A DNA stretch of 64,000 nt from Camillea tinctor (taxonomy: Eukaryota > Ascomycota > Sordariomycetes > Xylariales > Xylariaceae): NCBI GenBank assembly GCA_022578605.1, contig MU394069.1:434001-498000 (forward strand). Reading direction: 5' to 3'. Below the pieces are notes generated by a model. That model ran no database searches. It had not been told where the DNA came from and saw nothing but the letters and a program-made list of their open reading frames with translations. Every line of letters begins with the position of its first letter. The first letter of the stretch is position 1. The position numbers and the translations under genes are program-made. Of this stretch, positions 50,201 through 61,648 are shown in pieces.

Positions 50201-52805
50201 GTTCCTTAAGAGGGTTGACAAATCAGGGTTATCTGCTGTCTGCGCAAAGTTCGCGAGCCTAATATGTTCTGGCCAGTATTTCACCGCGTAAATAAAAAAC
50301 GTCTCACGAGAGTTAGCCAAAGAATCAGCCCCAGCCTCTTGCATCCATTCGCCATGCAACTGTGGAATGCGATGATTAATGTATTTCAGGCACAACGTTG
50401 CGATCTGCTGGTGACACTCTTGGGGTACACATGAAAAGTCACTATTTTCCGATAGCAAGTATTTGCGAAGTAGGGGGTGGGCGAAATCCACCCTATTCCG
50501 TCTTAGTTTCAATAATCCGTAGAAGGACTGTTGTAATTTCGCATTCGCTAGCGAGCTTGTCTCACTCCTCGGAGTGGTGGATGTGAGGCCCTCGACCAAC
50601 TGCTCAAAATCTTCGAATTCGGCAATACCTAGTGGTCTGAAGCAGTGGAGCAACAGTTTCAACACTCTCCAAACCCTGAGAGACTCAACCTCTGGAAACG
50701 AAGCTAGAATTCGGTTGAATATCGCGTGAGGTTGAACTGGTTGAAGTTGAGTGATTTCTCTGAGCAATTCGTCTGGGGTTAGCGTTATGGCACGGGCTTG
50801 ATACCAGGATAATATCATCTCGCGCAAGCAAGTGTCTTTCCCACAAGCCTTTAAGAGGATATTGAGCTCTTGAGCTATGTTGGAAAAAAAGGGCCGAGCT
50901 TGGACAAGTCGTACTAGGTCGGATGGAAGATGGGTTGAAGATGATATTTCGGTCAACTCTGTCGATACTTTGCCTCCATCGTGTGTACTATGAGGTTGTG
51001 ATATGCTCCCAGAATTCACTTGTGCGATCTTTCTGAGATCCCATCGCATCCAACTTTCGAGATGCTCTGAGATGTTCGATTCATTGGCATGAGTGATCAA
51101 GATTTTGAAATTTAACTCGCACTCTCTAGCTAGTTTGTTAAGCTTGCTGAGCAACCAGTTAGAGGAACTGATATTACTATCCAGGTTGCTTAATACCCAG
51201 ACGAGACCTCCGGTTTTTGTTCCAACCAGAAGAAGAATCTCAAGAAGGAAGGCATAAAGATCGTCTAGGTTCCAACTGCTGAAATAGGTAAATGTCTTTA
51301 ATATCTCATGGAATGATGTCCTGATAGACGCATGGGCGCTATCAGAAAGCAACGTCACAAACTGAGTTAAGAACGTATAGATCATTGTTTCGACAGTGTT
51401 GTAACGGCAGTCTGAATGATTGAATGCAAAATACATGCATGGTATCAATCTTGGGGTTCCCTCATCGATCTGGTGAAACAGGAACTCGGCTATTTGCGCA
51501 CCAATGTCCTCGTTATTGGTGAGGAGGACAAGATGCTGCATTCCGCTACCTTTCTGCCATTTGTGGAATATGAGGTTATCCGCTATGTTTCCAATATGTT
51601 CTGGGAGTCTTAACGCGTTTTCTAGTGGAAACTGTGGACAGGCTTGGGATGCTAAAAGATATAGATCTTTGGCATGTACCGGTTCTGGTATATCTAGATC
51701 GATGAGTTAGCATACCTGGATCTAGCACACGTACCTCCACCAACTTACCTATGTCGAAGAGAAATCGGTGTAGAATGGTTTGGATTTCGTCTTGGGCTGT
51801 ACTCAATTTCATTTCATCCTGTGTTGTGGCCGCAGCAACCCGTATCTCTAACGGAAGTGATGTAGTCGACGAAAACTCGTCGAAAGTCTTTACGCATGTG
51901 TTAGTTCTCAATTCAATATTCACTGCACTTTGGAGAATTTCTTTGGCATACCGCCCTTCCCGGACCCACTGGAGCTGAGTATACACTTATCATCCGAGCT
52001 ACTGCAGTCATCTCAGTCTCTGCAAAGGCATAGTTGACATCAGTTATCCACTGCGCCAGGCCTCTTGTAATCAGCCAAGCATCCTCGCTTATAGAAATAT
52101 TATCCTTCATCAAGTCCATCAAGTCGTTCCTCAACTGATGGATAGTCAGGTATCTTTGTGGACAGCCGAGCATGATCTATCGATATCAGTCTAGAGCTTT
52201 CGTAAGTTTTATCCGTAGATGCATACGATGGCACGCGTGGAGAAGCAAATGTCCCCATATCTGGCAAGGTCATTTGTGGCGAGAACTAAAGCCTAAGTGA
52301 TGTTAGCAGAGAGAGGATTTCACGTAGAATTAGGCCTCACACATTCTTAATGAGGATAGCTCCCACATCCTGACCTATGAATACGATTCTGTGTTTCTGG
52401 ACGTAGTGTGGATATCGTTAGTTGAAGCTCCAATAGTCTAGAAATCAGGGAATGTAAGTACATAGTCGTCGTGTTTGCGCATATCCATGATAGAATCTAA
52501 GAGCTTTTTGGCCTCGATCATCGCAGTTTCCTTAGAGAAAATTGCTGCATAGTTGTATTGGTGTATATAGGACCGGCCTGTAAGGAAGGACTTGGATTCG
52601 TCCGGAATCCAAATCCTTCCCAGATTATCTTCCGAGCCACCCAATACAGAGCCATTATGCCTATTAAGGCCATGAACAACAATGAAGCTTGGAAATTTAA
52701 GATATGATTAGTAATTTAACGTTTTTAAACTTGTCATGCCGAGACTTACTCAACTGACATCTTGTTTGTGACGAGCCCTCCTAGACGTGAGTTCAGGTAG
52801 GTCAT
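47226..52805 (-). CDS. NLR-like protein: degenerate hydrolase, degenerate NACHT, ankyrin repeats, ZZ zinc finger
   Basis: Proposed exons: 52805..52750, 52687..52462, 52396..52343, 52292..52227, 52176..52039, 51974..51749, 51693..47528, 47471..47226, giving 1725 aa. Residues 19-130 resemble the DUF676/SERAC1-type alpha/beta hydrolase of fungal NLRs (DFIVVHGLNRH), but the nucleophile elbow reads GQDVGA (102-107), with Asp in place of Ser. The NACHT-like region shows LLTNNEDIGAQ (312-322) where Walker A should be and VWVLSNLDSN (420-429) for Walker B, so ATP binding is doubtful. Ankyrin repeats run from roughly 1100 to 1600, with weaker ones before. A final separate exon supplies a ZZ finger: CDAC, CDTC, CFKC, HPKH (1639-1676). 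The join between exons 5 and 6 is uncertain (see findings). A role in non-self recognition is inferred from architecture. Confidence 0.75.
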
Positions 52806-53841
52806 GTACTAAGGGTATATTGACTTTAAGAGTTGCAGTAATTCGAGATTGATTCAGAATATCTTCAATATGTGCTCGTAAAACGGATTTCGGGGACCCT
52901 CGCTATTGATTTCAAAAGGGAAATAAAGCATTGTATTGATAGCTAGGGTGTAAGTAACTACACCTAAAAAATATCGCTGGCTTATATATACACTTATGTC
53001 GCTACTGTCGACCATTGTCGACGTTGGCGATACACTTTCACGTTGGTGACAGTTACATTCCTATTCCAAGAATGGCTAGCTCGTATTCCCAAAATAACTG
53101 TGTTGTTGAAATAACAGTTCTTCCATTTCCGGCCATTCCACCCAATTAAGGGGTTGTAACTTTGTACAACGACGAGGCTAGAGCGAGCACTTTCAGGCTA
53201 ACAGGCTTTCACAATGGTTGAGTGGTCATTGTGGCTCAATTCGGTACTATATAGTTCACCCCTTGACCAGGGCGTAACAGATGATAAGAGGATATGGCAT
53301 GTAGATTACGTACAAATTCACACTCGAATAGTCGGAAGGAGGTGGAGTTTGTGGACATATATCATCAGACTACGCAAAATGTCTAAACCCTGAGTCGTAG
53401 CTTTTCGTTGGTTTCGGTTTTTCTTTTTGGTGCAATACGCCACTGGGCCTCAGATAGCCCACAATAATATAGTTCATACTCGTAGTAGAGGGGGGGGAGG
53501 GAGGCTGTATTGATTAACTCTTATCAGAACACGTTTGTGGAGCAATACTTCGAATTTATCCTACATTTATATGACCTGGTTTCTGCGTGTCTTGTTACTC
53601 TGACATACATTACAAATTTATGATGAATTCGTTCCTTAAGTATCTACTGTAGATCATATGAAGCTGGCTTGGTCATGAAATTTTTATTACTCAATATTAT
53701 CATATCATGGTTTATGATAATCAGTGAAACGCAAAAGGGTTTGAAGGGTAATAGATTTATTATTTATTGGCTTTTTTTTTGTTTGGTTTCTTTAGCTCAT
53801 ATCTTCGTAACAAAACTAGTTCAGTCTAGGCACGCTCGCTG
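52806..53841. other. Intergenic region upstream of NLR-like gene
   Basis: About 1 kb. It contains the promoter of the NLR-like gene and several TGTCGAC-type short repeats near 53000. A TGTAAC...GTAACA pair at 53155-53279 hints at an LTR scrap but is too short to call. Confidence 0.4.
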
Positions 53842-54000
53842 CTACGAAACTACACATTTCGTAGGTAGACCACAGGGACCTTCGCTTGTCTTCTTCTGCT
53901 GCTGCGGAGCGGCGGCGGCGGCGGACGCAGACCGGTTTGCGCCGCCCTGGAGCGTTTCCTGCTTCTCCTCCTTCGGAGCAGCAGCTCCGCTGCCATGCAG
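53842..54000 (-). other. In-frame coding-like extension after the quinone reductase stop, ending in a CaaX box
   Basis: The frame of the quinone reductase continues for 52 sense codons after its TGA stop (54003-54001) and ends at TAG (53844-53842). The stop context is TGA CTG, and UGA followed by C (especially CUA) is the leakiest known fungal context. The extension starts LHGSGAAAPKEEKQE, is Ala/Gln/Lys-rich in the middle, and ends GPCGLPTKCVVS. The last four residues form a CaaX prenylation signal, with another Cys six residues before the CaaX cysteine that could be palmitoylated. GC-rich coding-like composition stops at the TAG, where AT-rich intergenic DNA begins. Alternatively, a 45-nt intron (GTTCTA donor, CTGAC branch, GGCAG acceptor) that overlaps the stop would join to the same frame. 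Confidence 0.6.
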
Positions 54001-54975
54001 TCAGCCGGTGTACTTGGCGACGGTCTTGTAGAACTCCTCGCCCTGGACGGTGGCGATCTCGAGCTCCTTAGCGGAGGGCTGGCGGGAGCCGTCGCCGCTG
54101 GAGAAGGTACCGGCACCCCACGGGCCACCACCGTGAACCTCAGACAAGTCGGACATGGTGCCGAAGGCCTTGGCGAAGCCGAAGGGGACGTAGATGATAC
54201 CGTGATGGGCTAGGGTAGACATGGCAGCTAGAGCAGTAGACTCCTGGCCACCACCGAGAGAGGCGGTCGAAATGAAGAGACCAGCCATCTTGCCGTAGTA
54301 GCCACCGGTAGCCCACTGCTGGCCGGTCTTGTCCCAGAAAGTCTTCCACTGGGCGGGGAAGTTACCATATCTCGTGGGGATACCGAGGAGGAAAGCATCG
54401 TACTCGGCGAGCTTGGCGGGGTCCTCAAGGAGGGGGATGTCGGTGGGCTGGCCCGGGGCGTACATCTTGGTGAGGACCTCCTGGGGGAGGGTCTCAGGGA
54501 TCTGGTAGAGGTCGACCGAGCCACCAGCCTTCTCGATACCGGCCTTCTCAGCCTCCGCAAGCTTGCGGATGTGGCCGTACATCGAGTACTATATGCAAAT
54601 AAAAGATATACGTTAGTGTCTCAACTCCAATTGACATGCATATAGCTCGTTCTCTCCCAAAGCTTCCCCTAACCGAGCCAAGAGAAATTGGGGTAGCTGG
54701 GTAGCCACGACAGTGCCACGGGCTGAATTTGAGGCGTTATAGGGTAGCAATAGAATTTGTGCCGTTTGACCTTTCGGAACTATCCGTGGCCCATGGACAA
54801 TTTCATATATCGTAGGGCACGGAATGGCACCTTTCGTAGTAGGTGGGTAGCTTCGGGATATAGATGAGGTTACACCTCCCATTGCTCTCCATAGACATTT
54901 GGAGTGAACCAATGAAAGTCAAAAAGAAATTGTGCTGGATAAACTTACAAAGACGATTGCGATCTTAGGAGCCAT
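54001..54975 (-). CDS. Flavodoxin-fold NAD(P)H:quinone reductase (WrbA/Pst2/Ycp4 type)
   Basis: Two exons (54975..54949, 54588..54001) encode 204 aa to the first stop; the first exon has nine codons and the intron is long (360 nt, GTAAGT...CATATAG). FMN-binding features of the WrbA class are present: YSMYGH at 10-15 (phosphate loop), PTRYGN at 80-85, and SLGGGQEST at 119-127, followed by GIIYVPFGF. These enzymes reduce quinones by two electrons using NAD(P)H and protect against oxidative stress; several yeast members (Pst2, Rfs1, Ycp4) associate with plasma-membrane eisosomes. The 3' end is unusual: the same frame continues past TGA into a coding-like tail with a CaaX motif, which could create a membrane-anchored second isoform. 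It belongs to the group that includes the Alt a 7-type minor allergens. Confidence 0.92.
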
Positions 54976-57607
54976 TTTGTCGACGAACTTGCGTGATTAT
55001 TGTGTTGCTAAATGTTATGGTGATGGGGGGAAAGAAAGCGAGCTTCGTGTGAGATATTGTGGCTTGAGATAGTGAACGGGAAGTTAGGATTGAGGCAGAC
55101 AAGAGAGGAGGGAAAGCTTGAGTTAATATACCCGCGCGTAGAAGAACTTTACTGTGTCTGATAAGCACTGGTCTTAGACTAGGAGCTGCTTTGTGGAAGA
55201 GGGGTGGCCCATCGTCCTTACGATCATGACACTAGGCAACGCCATCCCTGGCAAACCCCGTGTGGATCACAATGGTTTCTTTTTCGAAAGCGTTCTCTCA
55301 GCAACGCAGGAACGTACCTGGATTTAGGCCAGCAATACGATGCATTATGCTAGTCAAGGCAGGAGTACGGGGCAAAAGAGGCTCCGCTAACAAGAAGTTC
55401 TAGCACATGCTAGACTAGTCTTTTCCGATGTGCCCTGTAACTGGCCAGGCCCTGATGCATCTGATACGTATTGGACCTCATGTCAGAAGTGTATGTATGT
55501 AGCGTAGCTGTGTAGGCATGTATCTCGTTTCAGCGATTACTGCGTTTGACATGAATCGACAGCGTTGCTAAACAAGATCGTTGTCACCCCACTTCTGTAT
55601 GTAAGGTCATAGAGGGGTGTGGAATCTTGTTCACTTGATTGTCCAACCAACAGGACAGGCCGAGGAGAGACTAGGCTTGTTAACTAGGGTATATCGGAGC
55701 TTCCTCCACAGTTGTATACCACTACCGTCTTAGCTTCGAAAGCCTCATCCAACCTTGTCTCTAACCTAGGATGATACATACTACAGTAGATAGTGTAGGT
55801 ATGTTTCTATATGTACGGTACTCATGCAGAAGCACCTTTCAACGAGGAACACAACATGCCCGTCAACGAGAAAATCTACTGTAACCTACCTACATATTTG
55901 TCTGCCAACCAGTCTGCCTGCCTGCAAGTTCATACATATGCCTCACAAACTTATAAACCAATGAACCTAGGTACAAGACATCGTGGAAAAGCAAGTAGCC
56001 GAGACAATAGTAACTATGAAATGAAAAACCTAAACAATGGAAGAAATCCAATTGGTCTTTACCTAAGACGTATTAGCTGTTACAGCAACTTAGATGTTCC
56101 TTGCGTATGGTCACATATGCAGAGTTCAAGTTTTTGGAGGGGGGGCTTACATTGACCTACTAGTGTCAATAAAGCGACTAGGGGGGAGGAGGGGGAACAT
56201 ATTACAATATGTTAGTCAGCTAGTAAGAGACAGTACAAAGCTGTAGCTTATTCATTGCTTACGGAAGCTATAGTAAGTTATTATGCGAGTAGTTTGAGTA
56301 GATGAGAAATAGACAATCTTAATTGTCTGAGTTCTTGTAACATAGTATAACCTACAAGCATCAATATCAACATTTGTTATCTATACTGTCAATCAATATT
56401 TGTGCCAGCCCAGTCAGACAAGTCAGGGCTTGAGTTGACGTATTGACTCAAGTTTTCATTCTAGTTTTAGTTTATTTTTTTTTGTCGTCTTTTACAAAGC
56501 ATTTCTCAGCATAAAAAATGGAAATCCACTGGCTGCACTGGTCTATTTTCAGTTAGTCTTCTTAAGAAATCATAATGTCATGCTCATATAATCAATCAGT
56601 TGCGCTTTGTTGCTCCACTGTGGGGCTGCGGAGACATCGTGATGCCATCTACAACTCCATGGCTTGAATGTTCCCAGCCAACTATATCTTTAGTAACTCC
56701 ATATTGTACTACGGAGAAATAAATAAAGAAAAAAATAATATGGAAAGAGATAGAAAAAACGCATCTACTAGCGAAATTTTTATTTAGAAAAATTGTCAAT
56801 ATTGTAAAGCTTAGGGAGGTAAAAAACAATCATGATATTGTAGTTTATCTCTAACCTCCATTTCCTTATACTCTCCTATAAAAGGAGATGATCAACAATA
56901 TCAAATGCTAAGAAACCCTGTGCGGGGATAGTCGCAATATTCTTCTGTTGCTATTGAAGTTCTGTATTACAATACTACCTACTGTCACAGCGCGGACGCA
57001 AGGGGTGCCTTACCCGGAAATGTTGTATGTTACACTTTTCTGACTACACTACATTCTTAGTAGAGTCTACTCTACTCAGTCTAAAAGTCTGAGTCTGGTA
57101 TCCGAAAACCAGTCTTAATATAGTATAAACCATGCAATATCGACATTGTCTTGGTATAAAGATGCTAACTTCCCATCAAGTGATCGGAGCTGACTGTCCG
57201 GAGCCTTCTCCGTCGCCCTATATCCACTCGGTCCCGGCCTCGTTCTTAACTGTAATTTGGTTTATGCAACCCGTATCTCACACACCGAATCATGATATCC
57301 TAAATAACTCTATGAATTCATTTACATATATATACGAACATGAAAGGCCTTAAAACCCCCACTATTGATGGACCGGACAAACCAATTATCACTAGCTCAC
57401 AGTATAGGAGAACAACGGGTAGCCAGGATCCCGATATAATCCTCCGAGAAAAAAGAACATTGCCGTGGAACGCTTGATTGGTTTGTCTATCAAGCTGCAA
57501 TTCATTAATTGCACTGATGAACCTCTCTCGCGGCATCTTAAGCGAGTCATCGGCAGCAAATCCGATAATATTTAAACTCTCCGCTTCACCTCATGCCAGC
57601 CGTGACC
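54976..57607. other. 2.6-kb AT-rich gene-poor region
   Basis: The left part is the promoter of the quinone reductase gene. Small frames (the longest, 114 codons at 55811-56155) have no family signature or coding bias. AACCTAGGTAC-type motifs appear near 55765 and 55967. No gene supported. Confidence 0.5.
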
Positions 57608-59136
57608 CTAATTCTTTTGTCTTCTAAGGTGAAAAATCTGGGACAGCAAAAGCAATATAAAGCCGACAAACAATGTAGCGGCAACGAAGGCCATCAGGCC
57701 TCGCCAAGAGGCAGCTTCGGATGAGTTCCGCAAAATAGCACCGGCGATGGGGTTCCCAATTAACACGGCCAAACCCATCAATACGAAGGCCATTCCGAGT
57801 CTTGTGCCCAGGCGACTCAAGTCGGGGGTGAAAGTGATGATAGCACTTGGTGGAAGACTAGTTATACCACCGTTGCAGAACCCATATAAAATCGCGAAGA
57901 CAATTAGGCCCCCTAGGTCATCGACCCCAAACCAACCAAACGCTATGACCGACGCCCCGAAAGTCGTCGCGATCAGCATGTTCAGAGACCCCAGGTAATC
58001 AGCGAGAAAGGTTGGCAGCAGTCGCCCCACGACGCTACCCGCATTCAATAGCGTGACCAGATAAGCCGAGAAGTCGGACGAAGCGAGGCGGTAGCGGATC
58101 GCAAACAACTGGATGTAGAAAAAGGGAACGTAGAGCCCCAGGAAAGCAAAAAAGGAGGCGACGCTCCAGATTATAAAAGGGGGGTCCGTGAAGACGCTGT
58201 TGTCGAGGAACGCGCGCTTGTGCTTGGGCGCCGGCACACGTGGACGCATGAAAATGAGCGGTATCGGTGCCATGCCTAGCAGTATGAAGGCAATGACGCG
58301 GGTGGCCCAGCCAAAGCCGACGGTGGGCTGCAGGCGACTGAAGATGATGGGGAAGATGATCCCTCCAAGCGGTGAGCCGACGGATTGGACTCCGAGGGCG
58401 ATTGCTCGGCGCTTTACGAAGTATTGGGACAGAACTACCGCGGAGGGTAGGAACATCACGCCGCATCCGAGGCCGACGCATAGACCTTGGGCCAGCAGGA
58501 TCTGCCAGTACTGCGAGCACAATGAGGTCATAAACTGGCCGAATATGACCAGGAAAAGCCCCGCGGCTGTCAAGCCCCGGAAGTAGCCCTAGAATGGTAC
58601 GCATATCAGAGATCGCTCTTCAACCGATCAACTTACTTTAGTGGGAGTACGGATACTTGGGGAACGGACCCCCATATAACTCATTCACATGCTTAAACGA
58701 AGGAATCGAGTTATGGCAGGGATAAAGTGATGCAGAAACTAAGGGGGATACTGACCATATCGTAAAGGGGGCCTGACACAACGCCAAACATAATAAGGAG
58801 AGCTGCCTGTAATGATCCAATCCAGCTAATATCGGAAGATGAGTGGTTCGATAGAAGTTCTGTCTCGTAGTACGTTTGGAACACTCCGAAGCTATTGATG
58901 AGGCCGAAGGTGGAAATCATGACGATAAAGGATCCTAGTAACACCAGCCATGCTTCTAAACCGCCATCTTGCCGGGCCAGAGCACGATCCGGGCTTTGCC
59001 TTGTAGCATCGGGGGCGTTTTCGACTGCTATAGTTTCTGGGGTCTCTTCTTGCTCCTCTTTCTTATCCGTGTCGCTACTAGTGAATGCTTCCGTGCTGAG
59101 AGGGCCATTGGGAGCGATCCCATCTAGATTGTTCAT
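57608..59136 (-). CDS. MFS transporter, monocarboxylate (MCT) type
   Basis: Two exons (59136..58756, 58588..57608) encode 453 aa; the 167-nt intron is GTCAGT...ATTCTAG, phase 0. I chose the inner ATG (protein MNNLDGIAPN) rather than the in-frame ATG at 59196. The N-terminal 75 residues are hydrophilic and Glu/Thr-rich. The MCT signature follows in helix 1 (EAWLVLLGSFIVMISTFGLI, then NSFGVFQTYY). About twelve membrane helices can be traced, with the typical break after helix 6 (MRPRVPAPKHKRAF loop). Helix 4 to 5 contains the SQYFVKRRAIALG segment. Fungal members carry monocarboxylates, riboflavin or secondary metabolites; nothing nearby decides the substrate. Confidence 0.88.
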
Positions 59137-60508
59137 GGCCACTAATCTTACTGAACTCTGAATCCACTTATTACCAGACTGATACTGACTCCTCAAAATC
59201 CTGATGGACCGTGTTGCTGTGTATTTCTTTTACCGAATCGTCTTGACAAGCGACACCTGGTCTCTATATCGTATAATTGCACACCTGCTTGTATATCCAA
59301 CATAACGCCAAAGCAGTCGAAAACGAGAGTATGGGAGACTTAAATGTGGTTGGCAGTTCGCTGTAAGACTCATTCTCGCTTATTATCACATTTTCTAGGA
59401 TAGTCATAGGTTTGAAGACTTTCAGCCCTTTATCTCCGACCTGCGACGGCAATCGCACAAATCCCTAGGCAGGACAAGATAACCTCCCAGGATGCGTGGT
59501 ACATATGTCTTACTCCTGTGCAGGATCCCATCTTATATAGTCTGAACAAGCGTTTAGTGGTTCTTATCCACACCCACAGCAGGCCACCCTACAAGTCAGA
59601 TTCGACAACCCCAGATAAATGTCTCGCCCCCAACTTACATCACAGATTTGGCTACAGGTAAGGTGGTAATCACGATATATGCGTAGGATTGTATGATCCG
59701 TATATAGCACCTATTAGACCCTTCGGAAAGCCAAGGGGTAGCATTGCCATCGCAGTATAAGCCGCTTCCCCTCGCCAATGTCAGACTGTCTCTATGTCCG
59801 ATGTGATCGGATCTGCATTCCCGACATATGAAGTTTACATTTGATTGTGCGATAGGCCTAACATATAAAAACCGCCAGGATCTGCAAGGTATCGATCAGA
59901 TAATTCGGGACGCCTCTGCCGCCACAGCTGATATCCATTATTAATACAGGTTCCTACACCCATCTGGCAAGAAGGCCGGTTTGGTGAGGAATCAAAAACG
60001 TCAAACAAATGCATGGTGTGCCCACTCAATGCATGATAGGAATGCACTGTATTTTCTATGCACAGCTAACTTACATACCGGTGAGATATCGAGCGAATCC
60101 AGGAGCTCGAAAAAGCAAAAACAGAAACACGCGGGTCAGTATGGCGTATGCTTGTGTCAAATGCCACGCCTATCTCTATCCGACCTCATTCGGACTTAGT
60201 TTCGTAAGCTTCACCATATCAGCGGCGCTTACTTCAGATGTAGCTTGATACTGAGAACTCTAAAGCCGAACAATATCGGAGGTTTCACATGTTGCGAGTA
60301 GATACTCACGAGAAGAGGCATGATAGAATGAAGGCAAATCGCACGTTGATGAGCTACATGTATATCGAGAAATATATTCGAACATGTCGAAGTAATTACA
60401 TACCTAACTTACCAAAACGACTTATAACTAGTTATCGAAAAGTAACTTTTCCTCCACATCACGCTCCTGTAATATGCATTCTATCTATCTCCGCTGGAGG
60501 AGAGATAT
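59137..60508. other. Intergenic region, 1.4 kb
   Basis: Promoter side of the MFS gene on the left and 3' flank of the next gene on the right. No gene, RNA or repeat recognised. Confidence 0.5.
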
Positions 60509-61648
60509 TCATTCATAGTCATAGCTGTGTAAGAAACTAGCTAAGCAACTTACCACCCACTCGCTTTTCTTTCTCCCTTCACTTACCATATATCCCACCT
60601 CCCAACCCCTAACCCTCCACCACGCCATGAACACCACCAAGCATAGCAGCATCCCGAGCCACCTAACCGCCGTCCACATCGCCTCCCGCCACGGCACCAC
60701 CCGCGCCCGGACGTAATCCACATACTGCGGGTACTTTAGCCTTACCACAACCCTCTCCAGCGACGCCACTTGCCCGCTGACCTGTCCCGCCCCCGGGGGC
60801 CGGTTCTGGAACCACGCCCACTGGCGCCTCAGCCCAGCACCCGTCATCATCCTCCAGCTCAAATACCAATCCTCCACCCTCTCCGCCACCGTGCGCCTAT
60901 CCAGCCCCTCCGGCCCCTCGACCCCCAACCCGCGATCCCACCGCGCGAGCGGCAGCCTGCCCTCCCCATACGCCCTCCGCTGCCACGCCCTCACCGCGCC
61001 CATGACGCGCGTGAGCACATTCCGATACAGCGCGCCCCGGCCCTCCTCTACGTCCAGCGCCCCGGGGCCCGCCCGGTCGCCGGCGCAGCGGCAGAAGAAC
61101 GTCTGCAGGTGCACATGCACCATCTCCGCGAGCAGGGCGCGCACGAGGTCCGCCTTCGCGTACCGGGTGGCGGGGCCCGCTCCGCGGGGGGAGCGGTACA
61201 CGCGCACCACCCAGCGGCCGGCGATGGCGCGGGCGGTGTGGGCTCGGACGCGGGAGCTGGAGTAGGGGGGGCATTCGTCCAGACGGAGGGTTATGAGGGG
61301 TAGCTCGTCGTCAGAGGAAGAGGAAGGGGAGGAGGGGATGCGGGTGAGTGCTCCGCAGAAGAAGTACGTGTCTAGATCGGCCATGGCGCGGCGCAGGAAG
61401 GCGGTTGCGCCGGGGAGGGTGGAGGTCTCGGGGGAGGCGGGGAGGTAGTCGCCGAGGAAGGAGTGGCGGGCGCGGAGCTGGGTGGGGGTCTCGGTGGGAC
61501 TGGCGGCGTGCTGGAGGAGCTGGTGGGAGTGGTAGGCGGCGGGTTGGAGGTGGGTGATGCCGTTCTTGTCGGGGCTGGGCCAGGGCGTGAATTGCCCGTT
61601 TGTGTGGATGGGAGGTTGTGATGCTGCGGTGGTGGTGATAGTAGCCAT
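60509..61648 (-). CDS. Uncharacterised protein with one C-terminal membrane helix
   Basis: A single open frame of 379 codons, GC-rich against AT-rich flanks. Residues 1-60 are low-complexity. The middle has an RLDECPPY segment, then ALLAEMVHVHLQTFFCRC. The latter vaguely recalls the HExxH helix of SprT-like metalloproteases, but the first His is Ala and the zinc site is not intact, so I do not assign it. A hydrophobic helix (WLGMLLCLVVFMAWW) lies at about 332-347. The C-terminal end is uncertain: two GTAAGT sites are in the frame near 60589 and 60548, and the mature transcript may be spliced there into a different tail. I do not recognise the family. Confidence 0.6.
   Translation of the reverse strand: MATITTTAASQPPIHTNGQFTPWPSPDKNGITHLQPAAYHSHQLLQHAASPTETPTQLRARHSFLGDYLPASPETSTLPGATAFLRRAMADLDTYFFCGALTRIPSSPSSSSDDELPLITLRLDECPPYSSSRVRAHTARAIAGRWVVRVYRSPRGAGPATRYAKADLVRALLAEMVHVHLQTFFCRCAGDRAGPGALDVEEGRGALYRNVLTRVMGAVRAWQRRAYGEGRLPLARWDRGLGVEGPEGLDRRTVAERVEDWYLSWRMMTGAGLRRQWAWFQNRPPGAGQVSGQVASLERVVVRLKYPQYVDYVRARVVPWREAMWTAVRWLGMLLCLVVFMAWWRVRGWEVGYMVSEGRKKSEWVVSCLASFLHSYDYE

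Noticed and set aside
53155..53279. TGTAAC...GTAACA segment resembling a tiny LTR
   Set aside because: Only 125 bp, no promoter-like interior and no target duplication.
55811..56155. 114-codon ORF in the 54.9-57.6 kb spacer
   Set aside because: No coding bias or recognisable motif, and repetitive ACCTAGGTA-type intergenic words lie inside it.
60509..61648. SprT-like metalloprotease assignment
   Set aside because: The candidate zinc helix lacks the first histidine of HExxH and the rest of the family pattern is absent.
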